Shown here: positions 52,883-61,126 of the stretch, in pieces
Numbering within the stretch: position 1 is the first letter of the stretch
Layout of the letters: every line of letters starts with the position of its first letter
Assembly: GCF_003234445.2 (NCBI RefSeq)
Contig: NZ_CP126269.1
Coordinates: 3,410,001-3,474,000, forward strand
Direction of reading: 5' to 3'
Length of the DNA stretch: 64,000 bases
Source: Curtobacterium sp. MCLR17_036
GTDB lineage: Bacteria > Actinomycetota > Actinomycetes > Actinomycetales > Microbacteriaceae
The notes under the pieces: generated by a model
Databases searched by the model: none
What the model was told of the DNA's origin: nothing
The model's input: only the letters and a program-made list of their open reading frames with translations
Made by a program: the position numbers and the translations under genes

Positions 52883-54481
52883 TCAGCCCGCGTCGGCAGC
52901 GGCGGCGTCCGGCGCGGCAGCGTCCGGCGCAGCGTCGGCGGGTGCGGCGTCGGCGGGCGCGGGGGCGTCGACCGGCGCCTGGTCCGCGGCGCCATCGCCG
53001 TCCTGGGGCTCCTGCACCGGGTTGGACGCCGGCGCACTCGGCTCGGGCCCGACCGGCGCCTGGCTCGGCACCGCGGGCTCGCTCGGTTCCTCGCTGGGGA
53101 CCTCGCTCGGCTGCTGGGGCTGCGAGGGCTGTTCGGCGGGTTCGGAGGGCTGCTGCTCGACCGGCTGGCTGGGCTGCTGCTCCTCGCTCGGCTCGTCGCT
53201 CGGCTGCTCGTCCGTCGGCGTGGAGGGCGAGGAGGAGCCGGTCGGCGCGGGGGCCGTGTCGTCGCCGCCGTTCAGCGCGACGACCGCGACCGCGATGCCG
53301 ACGAGCACCAGGACGACCACGACGATCGCGGTGATAATCGGCCCCTTGCGCCGACGCTCGCGGGGGTCCTCCGCCGCTCCCGGCGCCGGAGCGGTCGGTG
53401 GCGGCACGGTCGCCCCGCCACCGCCGGACGGACCGCGCCCCGACTGCGCGCCCATCACCGTGGTCGCGACGTCGTCCGAGGCGTTCGGGTGCTGGTCGAG
53501 GACCCGCGTCGCGTCGTCCGCAGCGGCGGCGCGGCTCGTCGGCATCGCACGCGTCGCGGCGTCCGCGTCGGCGGTCGGGAACGCCGCGGTCGCCGCTGCG
53601 GCTGCGGCTGCGGCGCCGGCGCCCGCGGCGGTGAGCGCCCCCGGGGCGGCGGGCAGGAGCTGGGTCGACGTTCCGGGGTCGTCGCGGCCGAGTGCCCGCA
53701 GCCGCTCGGCTGCCTCTGCTGCCGAGGGCCGGACGGCCGGGTCCTGCGCGGTCATCACGTGCAGGAGCGTGCGCCAGGCGGTCGGCAGGTGCTGGTCGAT
53801 CGCGGGGCTGCGGGTGAGACGCGCGGTGGCGGACTCGATCGCGCTGCCCGGGAACGGCCGCTCGCCGGTCAGGCACTCGAGCAGCACGAGACCGAGCGCG
53901 TAGACGTCGGCCTTGCCGGTGATCTCCTGCGCCGTGACCTGCTCCGGAGCCAGGTAGGCGGCGGTCCCCATCACGGTGCCGGTGCCGGTCACACGCGACG
54001 CGTCGCGGAGCAGGGCGATGCCGAAGTCGGCGAGCTTGACGTGGCTGCCGTCGCGCTCGAGCAGCACGTTGGCGGGCTTCACGTCGCGGTGCACGATGCC
54101 CTGGGCGTGCACGGCGCCCAGCCCGTCGGCGACCTGGGCGCCGACGCGGGCGGCGGTCGTCGGGTCGAGCGGGCCCTCGCGCAGCCGGGTGGCGAGGTCG
54201 CTGCCCGGGACGAGCTCCATGATGAGGTACGAGTCGCCGTCGGCGTCGTCGAGCGCCGCGTCGTACAGGGTGACGAGGGCGGGGCTGCGGAGCGTCGCGA
54301 GGGTCTGGATCTCGGCCTCGGCACGGGCGCGTTCACCGTGGTCGACCGGTCCGATCCGGAACACCTTGACGGCGACCTCGCGGCCGAGCTGCTCGTCGAC
54401 CGCGCGGTACACCGTGGCCATGCCACCGTGTCCGAGCGTGCCCGTGACGCGGTACCTGCCGCCGAAGACCCGTTCTTCCAT
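52883..54481 (-). CDS. Serine/threonine protein kinase, transmembrane
   Basis: 532 residues from ATG 54481 (TAGGTT 7 nt upstream, 54494-54489). Kinase domain at about 8-265: GHGGMATVYRA loop, Lys39, catalytic HRDVKPAN with Asp133, ADFG, APEQ. Ala/Gly-rich juxtamembrane linker about 280-375; one membrane helix 382-403. The outer 129 residues are Pro/Ser/Glu/Gln- then Ala/Asp-rich, with no PASTA repeats, so peptidoglycan sensing of the PknB kind is not supported. Orphan kinase. Confidence 0.92.
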   Translation of the reverse strand: MEERVFGGRYRVTGTLGHGGMATVYRAVDEQLGREVAVKVFRIGPVDHGERARAEAEIQTLATLRSPALVTLYDAALDDADGDSYLIMELVPGSDLATRLREGPLDPTTAARVGAQVADGLGAVHAQGIVHRDVKPANVLLERDGSHVKLADFGIALLRDASRVTGTGTVMGTAAYLAPEQVTAQEITGKADVYALGLVLLECLTGERPFPGSAIESATARLTRSPAIDQHLPTAWRTLLHVMTAQDPAVRPSAAEAAERLRALGRDDPGTSTQLLPAAPGALTAAGAGAAAAAAAATAAFPTADADAATRAMPTSRAAAADDATRVLDQHPNASDDVATTVMGAQSGRGPSGGGGATVPPPTAPAPGAAEDPRERRRKGPIITAIVVVVLVLVGIAVAVVALNGGDDTAPAPTGSSSPSTPTDEQPSDEPSEEQQPSQPVEQQPSEPAEQPSQPQQPSEVPSEEPSEPAVPSQAPVGPEPSAPASNPVQEPQDGDGAADQAPVDAPAPADAAPADAAPDAAAPDAAAADAG

Positions 54482-54547
54482 GCCCGGCAACCTACCGGCA
54501 ACTCCTGACCACGTGGCTCGGTGCCGTCGTGTGCGTGCCCGGCGTCG

Positions 54548-54565
54548 CGCTCCTGCTCACTCCGT
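54548..54565. repeat. Half copy of the family B hairpin word
   Basis: GCTCCTGCTCACTCCGTGC matches the right arm of the hairpin at 17967-18023 (CTCCTGCTCACTCGGTGC, one difference). Here the TGAGCAGGA word contains the stop codon of the PAP2 gene, and no opposite arm is present. Confidence 0.5.
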
Positions 54566-55375
54566 GCGCGCGGCCGGGTCCGGTGCGGGTCCGGCGCCGT
54601 GGCGGAGCGCCGTCAGGTACAACCGGTGCGCCGTGACGACCAGTGACAACCAGGCGAGCCCGAGCGCCCAGGCGGCGAGCACGTCGGTGAGCCAGTGGTG
54701 CCCGAGGAACACCCGCGAGGCCCCGACCGACAGCACGAACAGGGTGCCGGCGACGATGGTCCACACCCGCGTCACCGCCCGCGACTCCCGCAGGAGCAGC
54801 AGGTAGACGATGGTGCCGACGATCACGGTGGCGTTCAGCGTGTGCCCGGACGGGAACGACGGCGAGTGCTCGTAGGGCGGCACCGCGTCGCTGAGCGGCG
54901 GGCGGGCCCGGCCGATCAGGTCCTTGCCCGCGATCGTCATGAGGAGCGAGCCGCCGCTCGCCGCGACGAGCAGGACCACCGGCGTCCACGCCCGGCGCTG
55001 GATCGTGAAGCCGACCAGGAACCCGACCGCGACGACGGGCATGCCGATCGTGCCGGCCACGTCGGTCCACCACGTCACGAGGCGGTCGGCCGCGGGCGAC
55101 CGCAGCGAGATCGCCCAGTCGAGCACCGGGCGGTCGAGCACGGCGACGTCGTCGGCCTCGCGGACGGCGTCGAACACCGCCGAGGCGAGCCACGTGGCGA
55201 CGACCGCCACGGCGAGCCCGACGGCCAGGGTCAGCAGCAGGAGCGGCATCGCGCCGTACCGCTGCCCGAGCGCCGTCCACCCGCGAGCCGTCGCACGGCC
55301 GACTCGGGTGCGCCAGCGGGTCAGGTCGACCTGTCCGAGCGTGCGGTCGGCGGCCTCGCCCCGTTCGGTGTGCAT
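54557..55375 (-). CDS. PAP2 family lipid phosphatase
   Basis: 272 residues from ATG 55375. Membrane phosphatase of the phosphatidic acid or undecaprenyl-diphosphate kind. Motif I KDLIGRARPP, motif II PSFPSGHT, motif III SRVFLGHHWLTDVL, all intact. About six membrane segments. The gene before it in the same direction is the MerR gene, 32 nt away; probably its own promoter (CAGGCT-GGTCCG-ATG). Confidence 0.92.
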   Translation of the reverse strand: MHTERGEAADRTLGQVDLTRWRTRVGRATARGWTALGQRYGAMPLLLLTLAVGLAVAVVATWLASAVFDAVREADDVAVLDRPVLDWAISLRSPAADRLVTWWTDVAGTIGMPVVAVGFLVGFTIQRRAWTPVVLLVAASGGSLLMTIAGKDLIGRARPPLSDAVPPYEHSPSFPSGHTLNATVIVGTIVYLLLLRESRAVTRVWTIVAGTLFVLSVGASRVFLGHHWLTDVLAAWALGLAWLSLVVTAHRLYLTALRHGAGPAPDPAARTE

Positions 55376-55407
55376 CGGACCAGCCTGCTCGTGACGGGCT
55401 GTGAGGG

Positions 55408-55776
55408 TCAGTCCCCGGCCCCGGCCCCGGCAGCCTGTCCGCGCTCGTCGAGGAACGCGCTGACCCGGGCGTGGGTGGCGCCGAGCTGCTCGAGCTGCCG
55501 CGCGAGCCGGTCCCGGACCGGTCCGAGCTGCTCGGCCAACCGGTCGTGTGCGGCCCCGGGGGCGTCCCCGGTGCAGCCGAGGACGGACCGGACCACCTCG
55601 CGGGGGAAGTCCATGCCGAACAGCATGCTGATCGTCTGCGCACGCTCGACCGCGGCGTCGTCGTACTCGCGGTACCCGTTCGACTCGCGGTCGGCCGTGA
55701 TGAGGCCGTGCTGCTCGTAGTAGCGCAGCGACCGCGCGCTGACCCCGCTGCGACGGCTCAGCTCACCGATCCTCAT
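55408..55776 (-). CDS. MerR family regulator
   Basis: 122 residues from ATG 55776. N-terminal winged helix MRIGELSRRSGVSARSLRYYEQHGLI and YREYDDAAVERAQTI, then a coiled-coil dimer helix. One Cys (SVLGCTGDAP), so not a clear metal or redox sensor. Divergent from an esterase-like gene with a MerR-type promoter between. Confidence 0.92.
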   Translation of the reverse strand: MRIGELSRRSGVSARSLRYYEQHGLITADRESNGYREYDDAAVERAQTISMLFGMDFPREVVRSVLGCTGDAPGAAHDRLAEQLGPVRDRLARQLEQLGATHARVSAFLDERGQAAGAGAGD

Positions 55777-55783
55777 CGGACGC

Positions 55784-55812
55784 TTGACCTTGACACGGTG
55801 TCAGCCTATAGC
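55784..55812 (+). promoter_or_regulatory. MerR-type promoter of the esterase-like gene
   Basis: TTGACC (55784-55789), 17 nt, TATAGC (55807-55812). The spacer contains the 13-nt palindrome TGACAC-G-GTGTCA (55791-55803), just where MerR proteins bind between -35 and -10 elements. Confidence 0.65.
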
Positions 55813-55860
55813 GTCGCGATCGATCCGGCCGAGCACCGTCCGGACGATCGGAGGAGACCC

Positions 55861-56748
55861 GTGCACACCACCCTGTCGGTCGACGGCCGGACCCGCTCCC
55901 TCACGGTCGTCGGTGACCCCGACGGACCGGTCGGACGAGCGCTCGTCCTCGTGTTCCACGGGTCGAAGCAGGACGGCTCGACGCACCGTCGGTCCACCGG
56001 GGGCGCACTCGACCGGCTCGCCGACGCGGGGCGGGCCGTGGTGGTCTACCTCGACGGCCACCGCGGGAACTGGAACGACGCCCGGGCAGCGAGCGCGTTC
56101 CCGGCCAGGACCGAGGGGATCGACGACGTCGCGTTCGCCCGTGCCGTCGTCGACGCCGTCGCCGCGAGCCACCGGATCGACCGCGCCCGGGTCGTCGGGG
56201 TCGGCTACTCGAACGGCGGGCAGATGGTGTTCCGCCTGCTGCACGAGCAGTCGCAGGTGCTCGCCGGGGCCGTGGTCGTCGCAGCCGCCATGCCGGACCG
56301 TGACGGCTTCCTCGGCGACTTCTCGACGACGACCGAGCACGCCGTCCCGGTCACGCTCGCCGCCGGCACCGCGGACCGCATCGTCCCGTTCGGTGGCGGG
56401 CGGATGGCCTGGTGGGCGCGGCGCCTGTTCCGCGTCGACGGCACGACGCTGTCCGCGGACGCGACGGCGCGCTACTTCGCGCAGCGGAACGGGATCGACA
56501 CGGCCCCGGTGGTGTCCGACGTCCCCGCTCCGACGGACGGGCGCCGCGGCCCCCGGACGGAGCAGTCGACGTGGTCCGCCCCGGGCCGCCCACCGGTCGT
56601 CCTGTACACGGTGCACGGCGGCGGCCACACCGTTCCCGGGCCGGTGGCCGCCCCCGCGGTGCTCGGCAGGACGGGCAGTGCCCGCGGCGTGGACGAGATG
56701 ACCGAACAGGTGCTCGACGCCCTCGACGGCGGACACCCGGCCGCCTGA
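55861..56748 (+). CDS. Secretion-signal-free PHB-depolymerase/LpqC-like esterase
   Basis: 295 residues from GTG 55861; GGAGGAG 5 nt upstream. Alpha/beta hydrolase: VLVFHGSKQDGST for the oxyanion loop, nucleophile Ser in VGVGYSNGGQM, Asp in AGTADRIVPFGGG, His in HGGGHTVPG. The family includes feruloyl esterases and polyhydroxybutyrate depolymerases, mostly secreted; no signal peptide is seen here. Divergent from MerR. Confidence 0.88.
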   Translation: MHTTLSVDGRTRSLTVVGDPDGPVGRALVLVFHGSKQDGSTHRRSTGGALDRLADAGRAVVVYLDGHRGNWNDARAASAFPARTEGIDDVAFARAVVDAVAASHRIDRARVVGVGYSNGGQMVFRLLHEQSQVLAGAVVVAAAMPDRDGFLGDFSTTTEHAVPVTLAAGTADRIVPFGGGRMAWWARRLFRVDGTTLSADATARYFAQRNGIDTAPVVSDVPAPTDGRRGPRTEQSTWSAPGRPPVVLYTVHGGGHTVPGPVAAPAVLGRTGSARGVDEMTEQVLDALDGGHPAA

Positions 56749-56815
56749 CCGGGCCCGCCCCGTTCCGCGCAGCTCCGGCGGGTCCGTCACGGACGCGTCG
56801 TCGCTCCGGGCCGTC

Positions 56816-58339
56816 CTACCGGGTGTACTCGACGATGACGTTCGAGCCGCCGAAGCCGAGCGGTTCGTGGGCGGTGAAGCCCTCGCCGCGGAGCACCGCG
56901 GCGACCTTCGCGCGCTCGCCGGGGTCGTCGCCGACGTACCAGACGGTCCGCAGCCCCTCGGTGTCCGCCGCGGAGTTCACGGCACCGTGCAGCCGGGCGA
57001 AGAAGTAGCCCTGGTCGGCGGCGCTCGTCTTGGTCCAGAGGTCGCGGAGGCCGTCCGTGGCCGCCGGGTACGCCGTCGTCAGCTGGTCGGCCGGCCGCCG
57101 CATCCTGCCGAGGACCAACCCCGCCGGCTCGGCCTCACCACGGCGGGCCTCGGTGAGCTGCCGGGCGGCGCTCGCCAGGTCGGTGGTCTTCGGTGGCGCG
57201 GTCCGGATGCTCCACCAGACCTGACCGGCCGGCACGAGGAACGCCAGCAGCAGGACACCGCTCACGATGCCCCGGGCGAACGGCAGCAGCGCGACGACGC
57301 CCGCGGCGACGAGGACCGCCAGGGCCGGCGCCGAGAACGTCAGGTAGCGCCCGACGTAGACCGGGGTGACGAAGCGGGACGCCGCGAGCAGCGCGACCGT
57401 CGGCAGGACCAGCCAGGGCAGCAGCACGACCAGCGCGTCGGATCGGCGGCGGAGCGCGGCGACCACGCCGACGGCGACGAGCAGCCAGGCGACCACCGCG
57501 ACCGCGGTGACGGACGACCGGTTCGTCTCGACGAGGCTGAAGTCGAAGAACTGCAACCGCCACGCGCTCTCGACGGCCCCGCGCAGCGACGGCGGCCGCA
57601 GCCAGTCGATCTGCGCCGCCTGGCCCGCGGCGGCCCGCGCGAACGGGACCGCTGCCAGCGCCGCCGCGACCACGGCCGCAGCGGCGCCCACGAGCCCGAC
57701 CCAGCGCACCCGCGGGGCGGCCAGGAACCGCAGCAGGACGCTGAGGGCGTGACACGCGACCACGAGGGCCGCCCAGAGGAACACGAGCACGGACAGGTAC
57801 GCGACCAGGGCGTACGCGACCCACCACGCGACGACCACGGCGGGGTGGCGCCGGGCGTCGGCGGCGTCGAGCGCCCGGACGAGCAGCAGCGTCGCCGCGA
57901 CGGCGAGCAGCAGCTCGAAGGCCGGTGACCGTCCGAGGGTGCCGGCGGCCGCCACGACGGGCACGAACGGCAGCACGACCGCCGCGACCGTCGCGGTGGC
58001 GAGCGAGGTCAGGCGCTCGGCGAGGAGCACGAGCAGCCCGGTGGCGACGCCGATCGCGAGCGCGGAGGGGAACCGCAGGGCGAACGGGCTGTACCCGACG
58101 AGGTCGAACCAGCAGTGCATCAGCACGTAGTAGGCGGCGTGCACGAGGTCGATCTCGCCCACCAGCTCGCCGAACGCGTGCCAGGACCGGGTCGACGCGG
58201 CGATCGTCGCCGTCTCGTCGAGCCAGATCGTCCGGTGGGTGAGCGCGATGACGCTCACGAGCGTCCCGAACAGGGTCGCAGCACCTGCGACGGCGAGCTG
58301 GGCCGTCCTCCGGTTCGATCGTCTGAGGTCGCCGAGCAC
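56816..58339 (-). CDS. GT-C type membrane glycosyltransferase (GT39/ArnT-like)
   Basis: 507 residues from GTG 58339; TACGCT 7 nt upstream (58352-58347). About ten to twelve membrane segments. The first outer loop has IWLDETATIAAST, the conserved acidic motif of polyprenyl-phosphate-sugar transferases. LRFPSALAIGVATGLLVLLAERL and RYLTFSAPALAVL are typical later parts. C-terminal soluble region of about 110 residues. Likely transfers mannose or a similar sugar from a polyprenyl carrier to envelope glycans or proteins. Confidence 0.85.
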   Translation of the reverse strand: MLGDLRRSNRRTAQLAVAGAATLFGTLVSVIALTHRTIWLDETATIAASTRSWHAFGELVGEIDLVHAAYYVLMHCWFDLVGYSPFALRFPSALAIGVATGLLVLLAERLTSLATATVAAVVLPFVPVVAAAGTLGRSPAFELLLAVAATLLLVRALDAADARRHPAVVVAWWVAYALVAYLSVLVFLWAALVVACHALSVLLRFLAAPRVRWVGLVGAAAAVVAAALAAVPFARAAAGQAAQIDWLRPPSLRGAVESAWRLQFFDFSLVETNRSSVTAVAVVAWLLVAVGVVAALRRRSDALVVLLPWLVLPTVALLAASRFVTPVYVGRYLTFSAPALAVLVAAGVVALLPFARGIVSGVLLLAFLVPAGQVWWSIRTAPPKTTDLASAARQLTEARRGEAEPAGLVLGRMRRPADQLTTAYPAATDGLRDLWTKTSAADQGYFFARLHGAVNSAADTEGLRTVWYVGDDPGERAKVAAVLRGEGFTAHEPLGFGGSNVIVEYTR

Positions 58340-58384
58340 GCAGAACAGCGTAGGGGCCGCGGGGCCACGGCCCGGACGGCCGGG

Positions 58385-60070
58385 TCAGTCCTTCGCGTCC
58401 GAGTAGGCCCCGACCACCGCCACCGAGAGCGGGAACGTCACCGGGAAGTCCCCGAACAGCAGCCGTCCGGCGTCGACCGCGGCGGCGCGGACCTGTGTCG
58501 CGACCCACTCGGCGTGCTCCTGCGGCGTGTGCACCACGATCTCGTCGTGCACGAAGAACACCAGGTGCGGGCCGTCCGTCACCGGCCCCGGGAACCGTGC
58601 GGCGAGCCGGGACCGCAGCGACCCCATCCAGGCGAGGGCCCACTCGGCGGCGGTCCCCTGCACCACGAAGTTGCGGGTGAACCGGCCCCAGCTGCGGGCC
58701 CGGGACTCGACGGCCCGCTGCATCGCCGGGGTGCCGTCCACCGTGTAGGCCTGGTTGCGTGCCGCGAACCAGGCATCGTCCGGCACGGGCGAGGTCCGAC
58801 CGAGCAGGGTCGTCACCGGTTCGCCGCGCTCGCCCGCCCGGGCCGCTCGGGAGACGAGTCCGAGGGCGGCCGGGAACGCCCGTTCGAGCCGCGGCACGAG
58901 CCGCCCGCCCTCGCCCTGGGTCGCGCCGTACATCGCGCCGAGCATCGCGCCCTTGGCCTGCTGCCGGGTCTCGACCGCGCCGGAGGCGACCACGCCGTCG
59001 TACAGGTCGCGGCCGTCGCCGGCGGACGCCATCGCCCGGTCCCCCGCCATCGCCGCGAGCACCCGCGGCTCGAGCTGCGCGGCGTCGGCGACGACGAGCT
59101 GCCAGCCGTCGTCCGCCACGACCGCGGCGCGGATGCCCTTCGGCAGCTGCATCGCTCCCCCGCCGTCGGCCGCCCACCGCCCGGTGACGACGCCGCCGAC
59201 GACGTACTTCGGGTGGAACCGGCCGTCGCGGACCCACTCGTCGAGCCACGTCCAGCCGTTGGCGGTGAGCAGCCGCGCGAGGCGCTTGTACTCGAGCAGC
59301 GGCTCGATGACCGGGTGCTCGATCTCCTGCAGCTCCCACTTCCGGGTGCTCGTCACCATGAGCCCGGCCCGGCGGAGGGCACGGAGCACGTCGGCCGGCG
59401 AGTCCGGGTTGAGCGCGGGGTCGTCGAGTCGCTCGCGCACCACGGCGGCGATCTCCTCGAGCCGGCGGGGCCGCACGCCGTACGGCACGCGGGGGCCGAG
59501 GGCGTCCTCGAGCAGGCGTTCGTGCACGTCCGCCCGCCAGGGCAGCCCGGCGTGCAGCATCTCGGCCGCGACGAGCGCCCCCGCGGACTCCGCCGTGACG
59601 AGCAGCCGCAGGGCGCCCGGCGCCGTCGACCCGGCGATCGCCTCGGTCTGCGCCCGGAACTCCGCCACCGGGTCGACGGCGTCGTCGGCGACGGACACGG
59701 CGAACAGGGCGTCGTCGAACAGCTGGGCCTGCGTCGGTCGGGTCACCCGGGGCTCGGTCGGCGGTGCGTCGAGGGCGTCGGCGGGTGCCGCGGCGAGGGT
59801 GGACCCCCGGGCGGCGAGCGCAGCACGGAGGACCCGGCGGCCCAGCCGCAGGTCGACGCAACGCCCGACCCGCCCACCGGCCGCGAGCACGGCCGGGTAC
59901 CACCGCGCCGTGTCGTCCCAGACCCAGCGCACGGCCGGGCCGTCGTGCGCGACGACGAACGCCGGCAGGTCCGGTTCGGCGAACCGGGCCGGATCGCCGT
60001 CCGGCGCCCCGGCGTCGGTCAGGGGCGTCGCGGAGACGCCGCCGTCGACACGGCGCAGGACGAGGTGCAC
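58385..60070 (-). CDS. Actinobacterial 3'-5' exonuclease/DNA polymerase (PolA-like)
   Basis: 561 residues from GTG 60070. Family A polymerase domain in the C-terminal 350 residues: motif A LVVADAAQLEPRVLAAMAGD, motif B RQQAKGAMLGAMYGATQGEGG, motif C LVFFVHDEIVV. The N-terminal half is an exonuclease-like fold in which the usual carboxylates are hard to find. It is shorter than PolA and lacks the 5' nuclease. Probably an accessory repair polymerase, distinct from the essential PolA. Confidence 0.9.
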   Translation of the reverse strand: MHLVLRRVDGGVSATPLTDAGAPDGDPARFAEPDLPAFVVAHDGPAVRWVWDDTARWYPAVLAAGGRVGRCVDLRLGRRVLRAALAARGSTLAAAPADALDAPPTEPRVTRPTQAQLFDDALFAVSVADDAVDPVAEFRAQTEAIAGSTAPGALRLLVTAESAGALVAAEMLHAGLPWRADVHERLLEDALGPRVPYGVRPRRLEEIAAVVRERLDDPALNPDSPADVLRALRRAGLMVTSTRKWELQEIEHPVIEPLLEYKRLARLLTANGWTWLDEWVRDGRFHPKYVVGGVVTGRWAADGGGAMQLPKGIRAAVVADDGWQLVVADAAQLEPRVLAAMAGDRAMASAGDGRDLYDGVVASGAVETRQQAKGAMLGAMYGATQGEGGRLVPRLERAFPAALGLVSRAARAGERGEPVTTLLGRTSPVPDDAWFAARNQAYTVDGTPAMQRAVESRARSWGRFTRNFVVQGTAAEWALAWMGSLRSRLAARFPGPVTDGPHLVFFVHDEIVVHTPQEHAEWVATQVRAAAVDAGRLLFGDFPVTFPLSVAVVGAYSDAKD

Positions 60071-60117
60071 GGAACGATCATGCCGTGTCCCACCGTCACC
60101 GTCCGACGGCGGCGGGG

Positions 60118-60324
60118 TCAGTCCTCCTGCGGCGGCCCCGGCCGGACGGCCGCGGTGTCGGCGATGTCGATCCGGACGTCGCCGTCCGGTGCGTGGGAGA
60201 CCTCGACACGGGGGTCGGCGTCGTGCGCGTCGGACCCGGACATCCGGCGGAAGGTGTCCTGTCGACGTTCCTCGAAGGTCATGTCGACGCCGTCGTCGAG
60301 GTGGTCGTGGTCGGGCTTCGTCAT
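60118..60324 (-). CDS. Small hydrophilic protein of unknown function
   Basis: 68 residues from ATG 60324; TACCGT 7 nt upstream (60337-60332) supports the start. Acidic, with MTFEERRQDTFRRMSG in the middle and EVSHAPDGDVRIDIADTAAV near the end. No family recognised. Lies between the acyltransferase and polymerase genes in the same direction. Confidence 0.65.
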   Translation of the reverse strand: MTKPDHDHLDDGVDMTFEERRQDTFRRMSGSDAHDADPRVEVSHAPDGDVRIDIADTAAVRPGPPQED

Positions 60325-60358
60325 GCCGTGCACGGTACGCGGCCCGGCCCCGGAACGG

Positions 60359-61126
60359 TCAGGCGACGGGGGCGGTGCCGGTGCGTTCCGTCCAGTGCCC
60401 ACCGCTCGCCCAGCGGTCGAGGACCGCGGCACGCAACCGACCGGTCGGCGCAGAGGCGCGGGCGGTCGCGAGCGGCACGCCGAACACGAACTTCGCGACG
60501 CTGTCGTCGCCCTCCGCCGCGTCGTGCGGACCGGGCGGGTCGAGCCGGAAGCGCCGTGCGAAGCGCACCGTGTTCGCGTCCGGCCCGAGCACGGCCGCCA
60601 GCCCCGGGTCGAGCAGCCACGAGCGGCACCGCCACCGCTCGGCGACGCGGTCCGGTGCGAGCCGCCGGAGCAGTCCGGGCGCGCGGGCGAAGGACCGGTC
60701 GCAGTCCTCGGGATCGAGCGGCCCGGTCTCCGGGACGTGCACGCCCCAGGCCGGGGAACCGTCGGCCAGGTGGTCGCCGAGTTCGAACTGGAGGCGCCCC
60801 ACGGCCACCACGCGACCGGTCACCACCGCGACGAGCCAGTCCACGTCGGCGCCGCGCAGGCCGTACCGGTCGAGCTTGCGGTCCACGTCCGCGACGGTCG
60901 CCTCGGCCACGTCGCGCGGGAGCCCGCGGCGCGTGAGCGCGTCGGCGTTGCCGGGCACCGCGGCGCGGAGCGCGGCGACCACGAGGGCGTCGCGCTCCGC
61001 GGGCTCCGCGTCGGCGACGGTGGCGGCGAGCGCCGTCGCCACCGTCGCCGCGCCCTGGTCGGTCCCCACGGCGGCGGTGAGGAGCGCGACGGACGCGGGG
61101 CGGGCCTCCAGGCCGGTGGTGGTCAC
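60359..61126 (-). CDS. GNAT-like acyltransferase domain protein of a sugar-transport operon
   Basis: 255 residues from GTG 61126, overlapping the permease stop (GTGA). N-terminal helical region (RDALVVAALRAAVPGNADALTRRGLP), then a GNAT-type core: DVDWLVAVVTGRVVAVGRLQFELGDH, WGVHVPETGPLDPEDCDRSFARAPGLL and CRSWLLDPGLAAVLGPDANTVRFARRF. It resembles the NAT_N plus GNAT_C architecture seen beside sugar importers and glycosidases. It may acylate the imported sugar or a transport partner. Last gene of the operon. Confidence 0.8.
   Translation of the reverse strand: MTTTGLEARPASVALLTAAVGTDQGAATVATALAATVADAEPAERDALVVAALRAAVPGNADALTRRGLPRDVAEATVADVDRKLDRYGLRGADVDWLVAVVTGRVVAVGRLQFELGDHLADGSPAWGVHVPETGPLDPEDCDRSFARAPGLLRRLAPDRVAERWRCRSWLLDPGLAAVLGPDANTVRFARRFRLDPPGPHDAAEGDDSVAKFVFGVPLATARASAPTGRLRAAVLDRWASGGHWTERTGTAPVA

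Noticed and set aside
49642..53037. Longer N-terminus for the GH92 protein (up to 53037)
   Set aside because: The extra residues are the antisense of the kinase tail, and TACGCT 6 nt before GTG 52836 marks the start.
54482..54490. TTG start adding three residues to the Ser/Thr kinase
   Set aside because: It would overlap the -10 element TAGGTT; ATG 54481 lies at the usual 7 nt distance.
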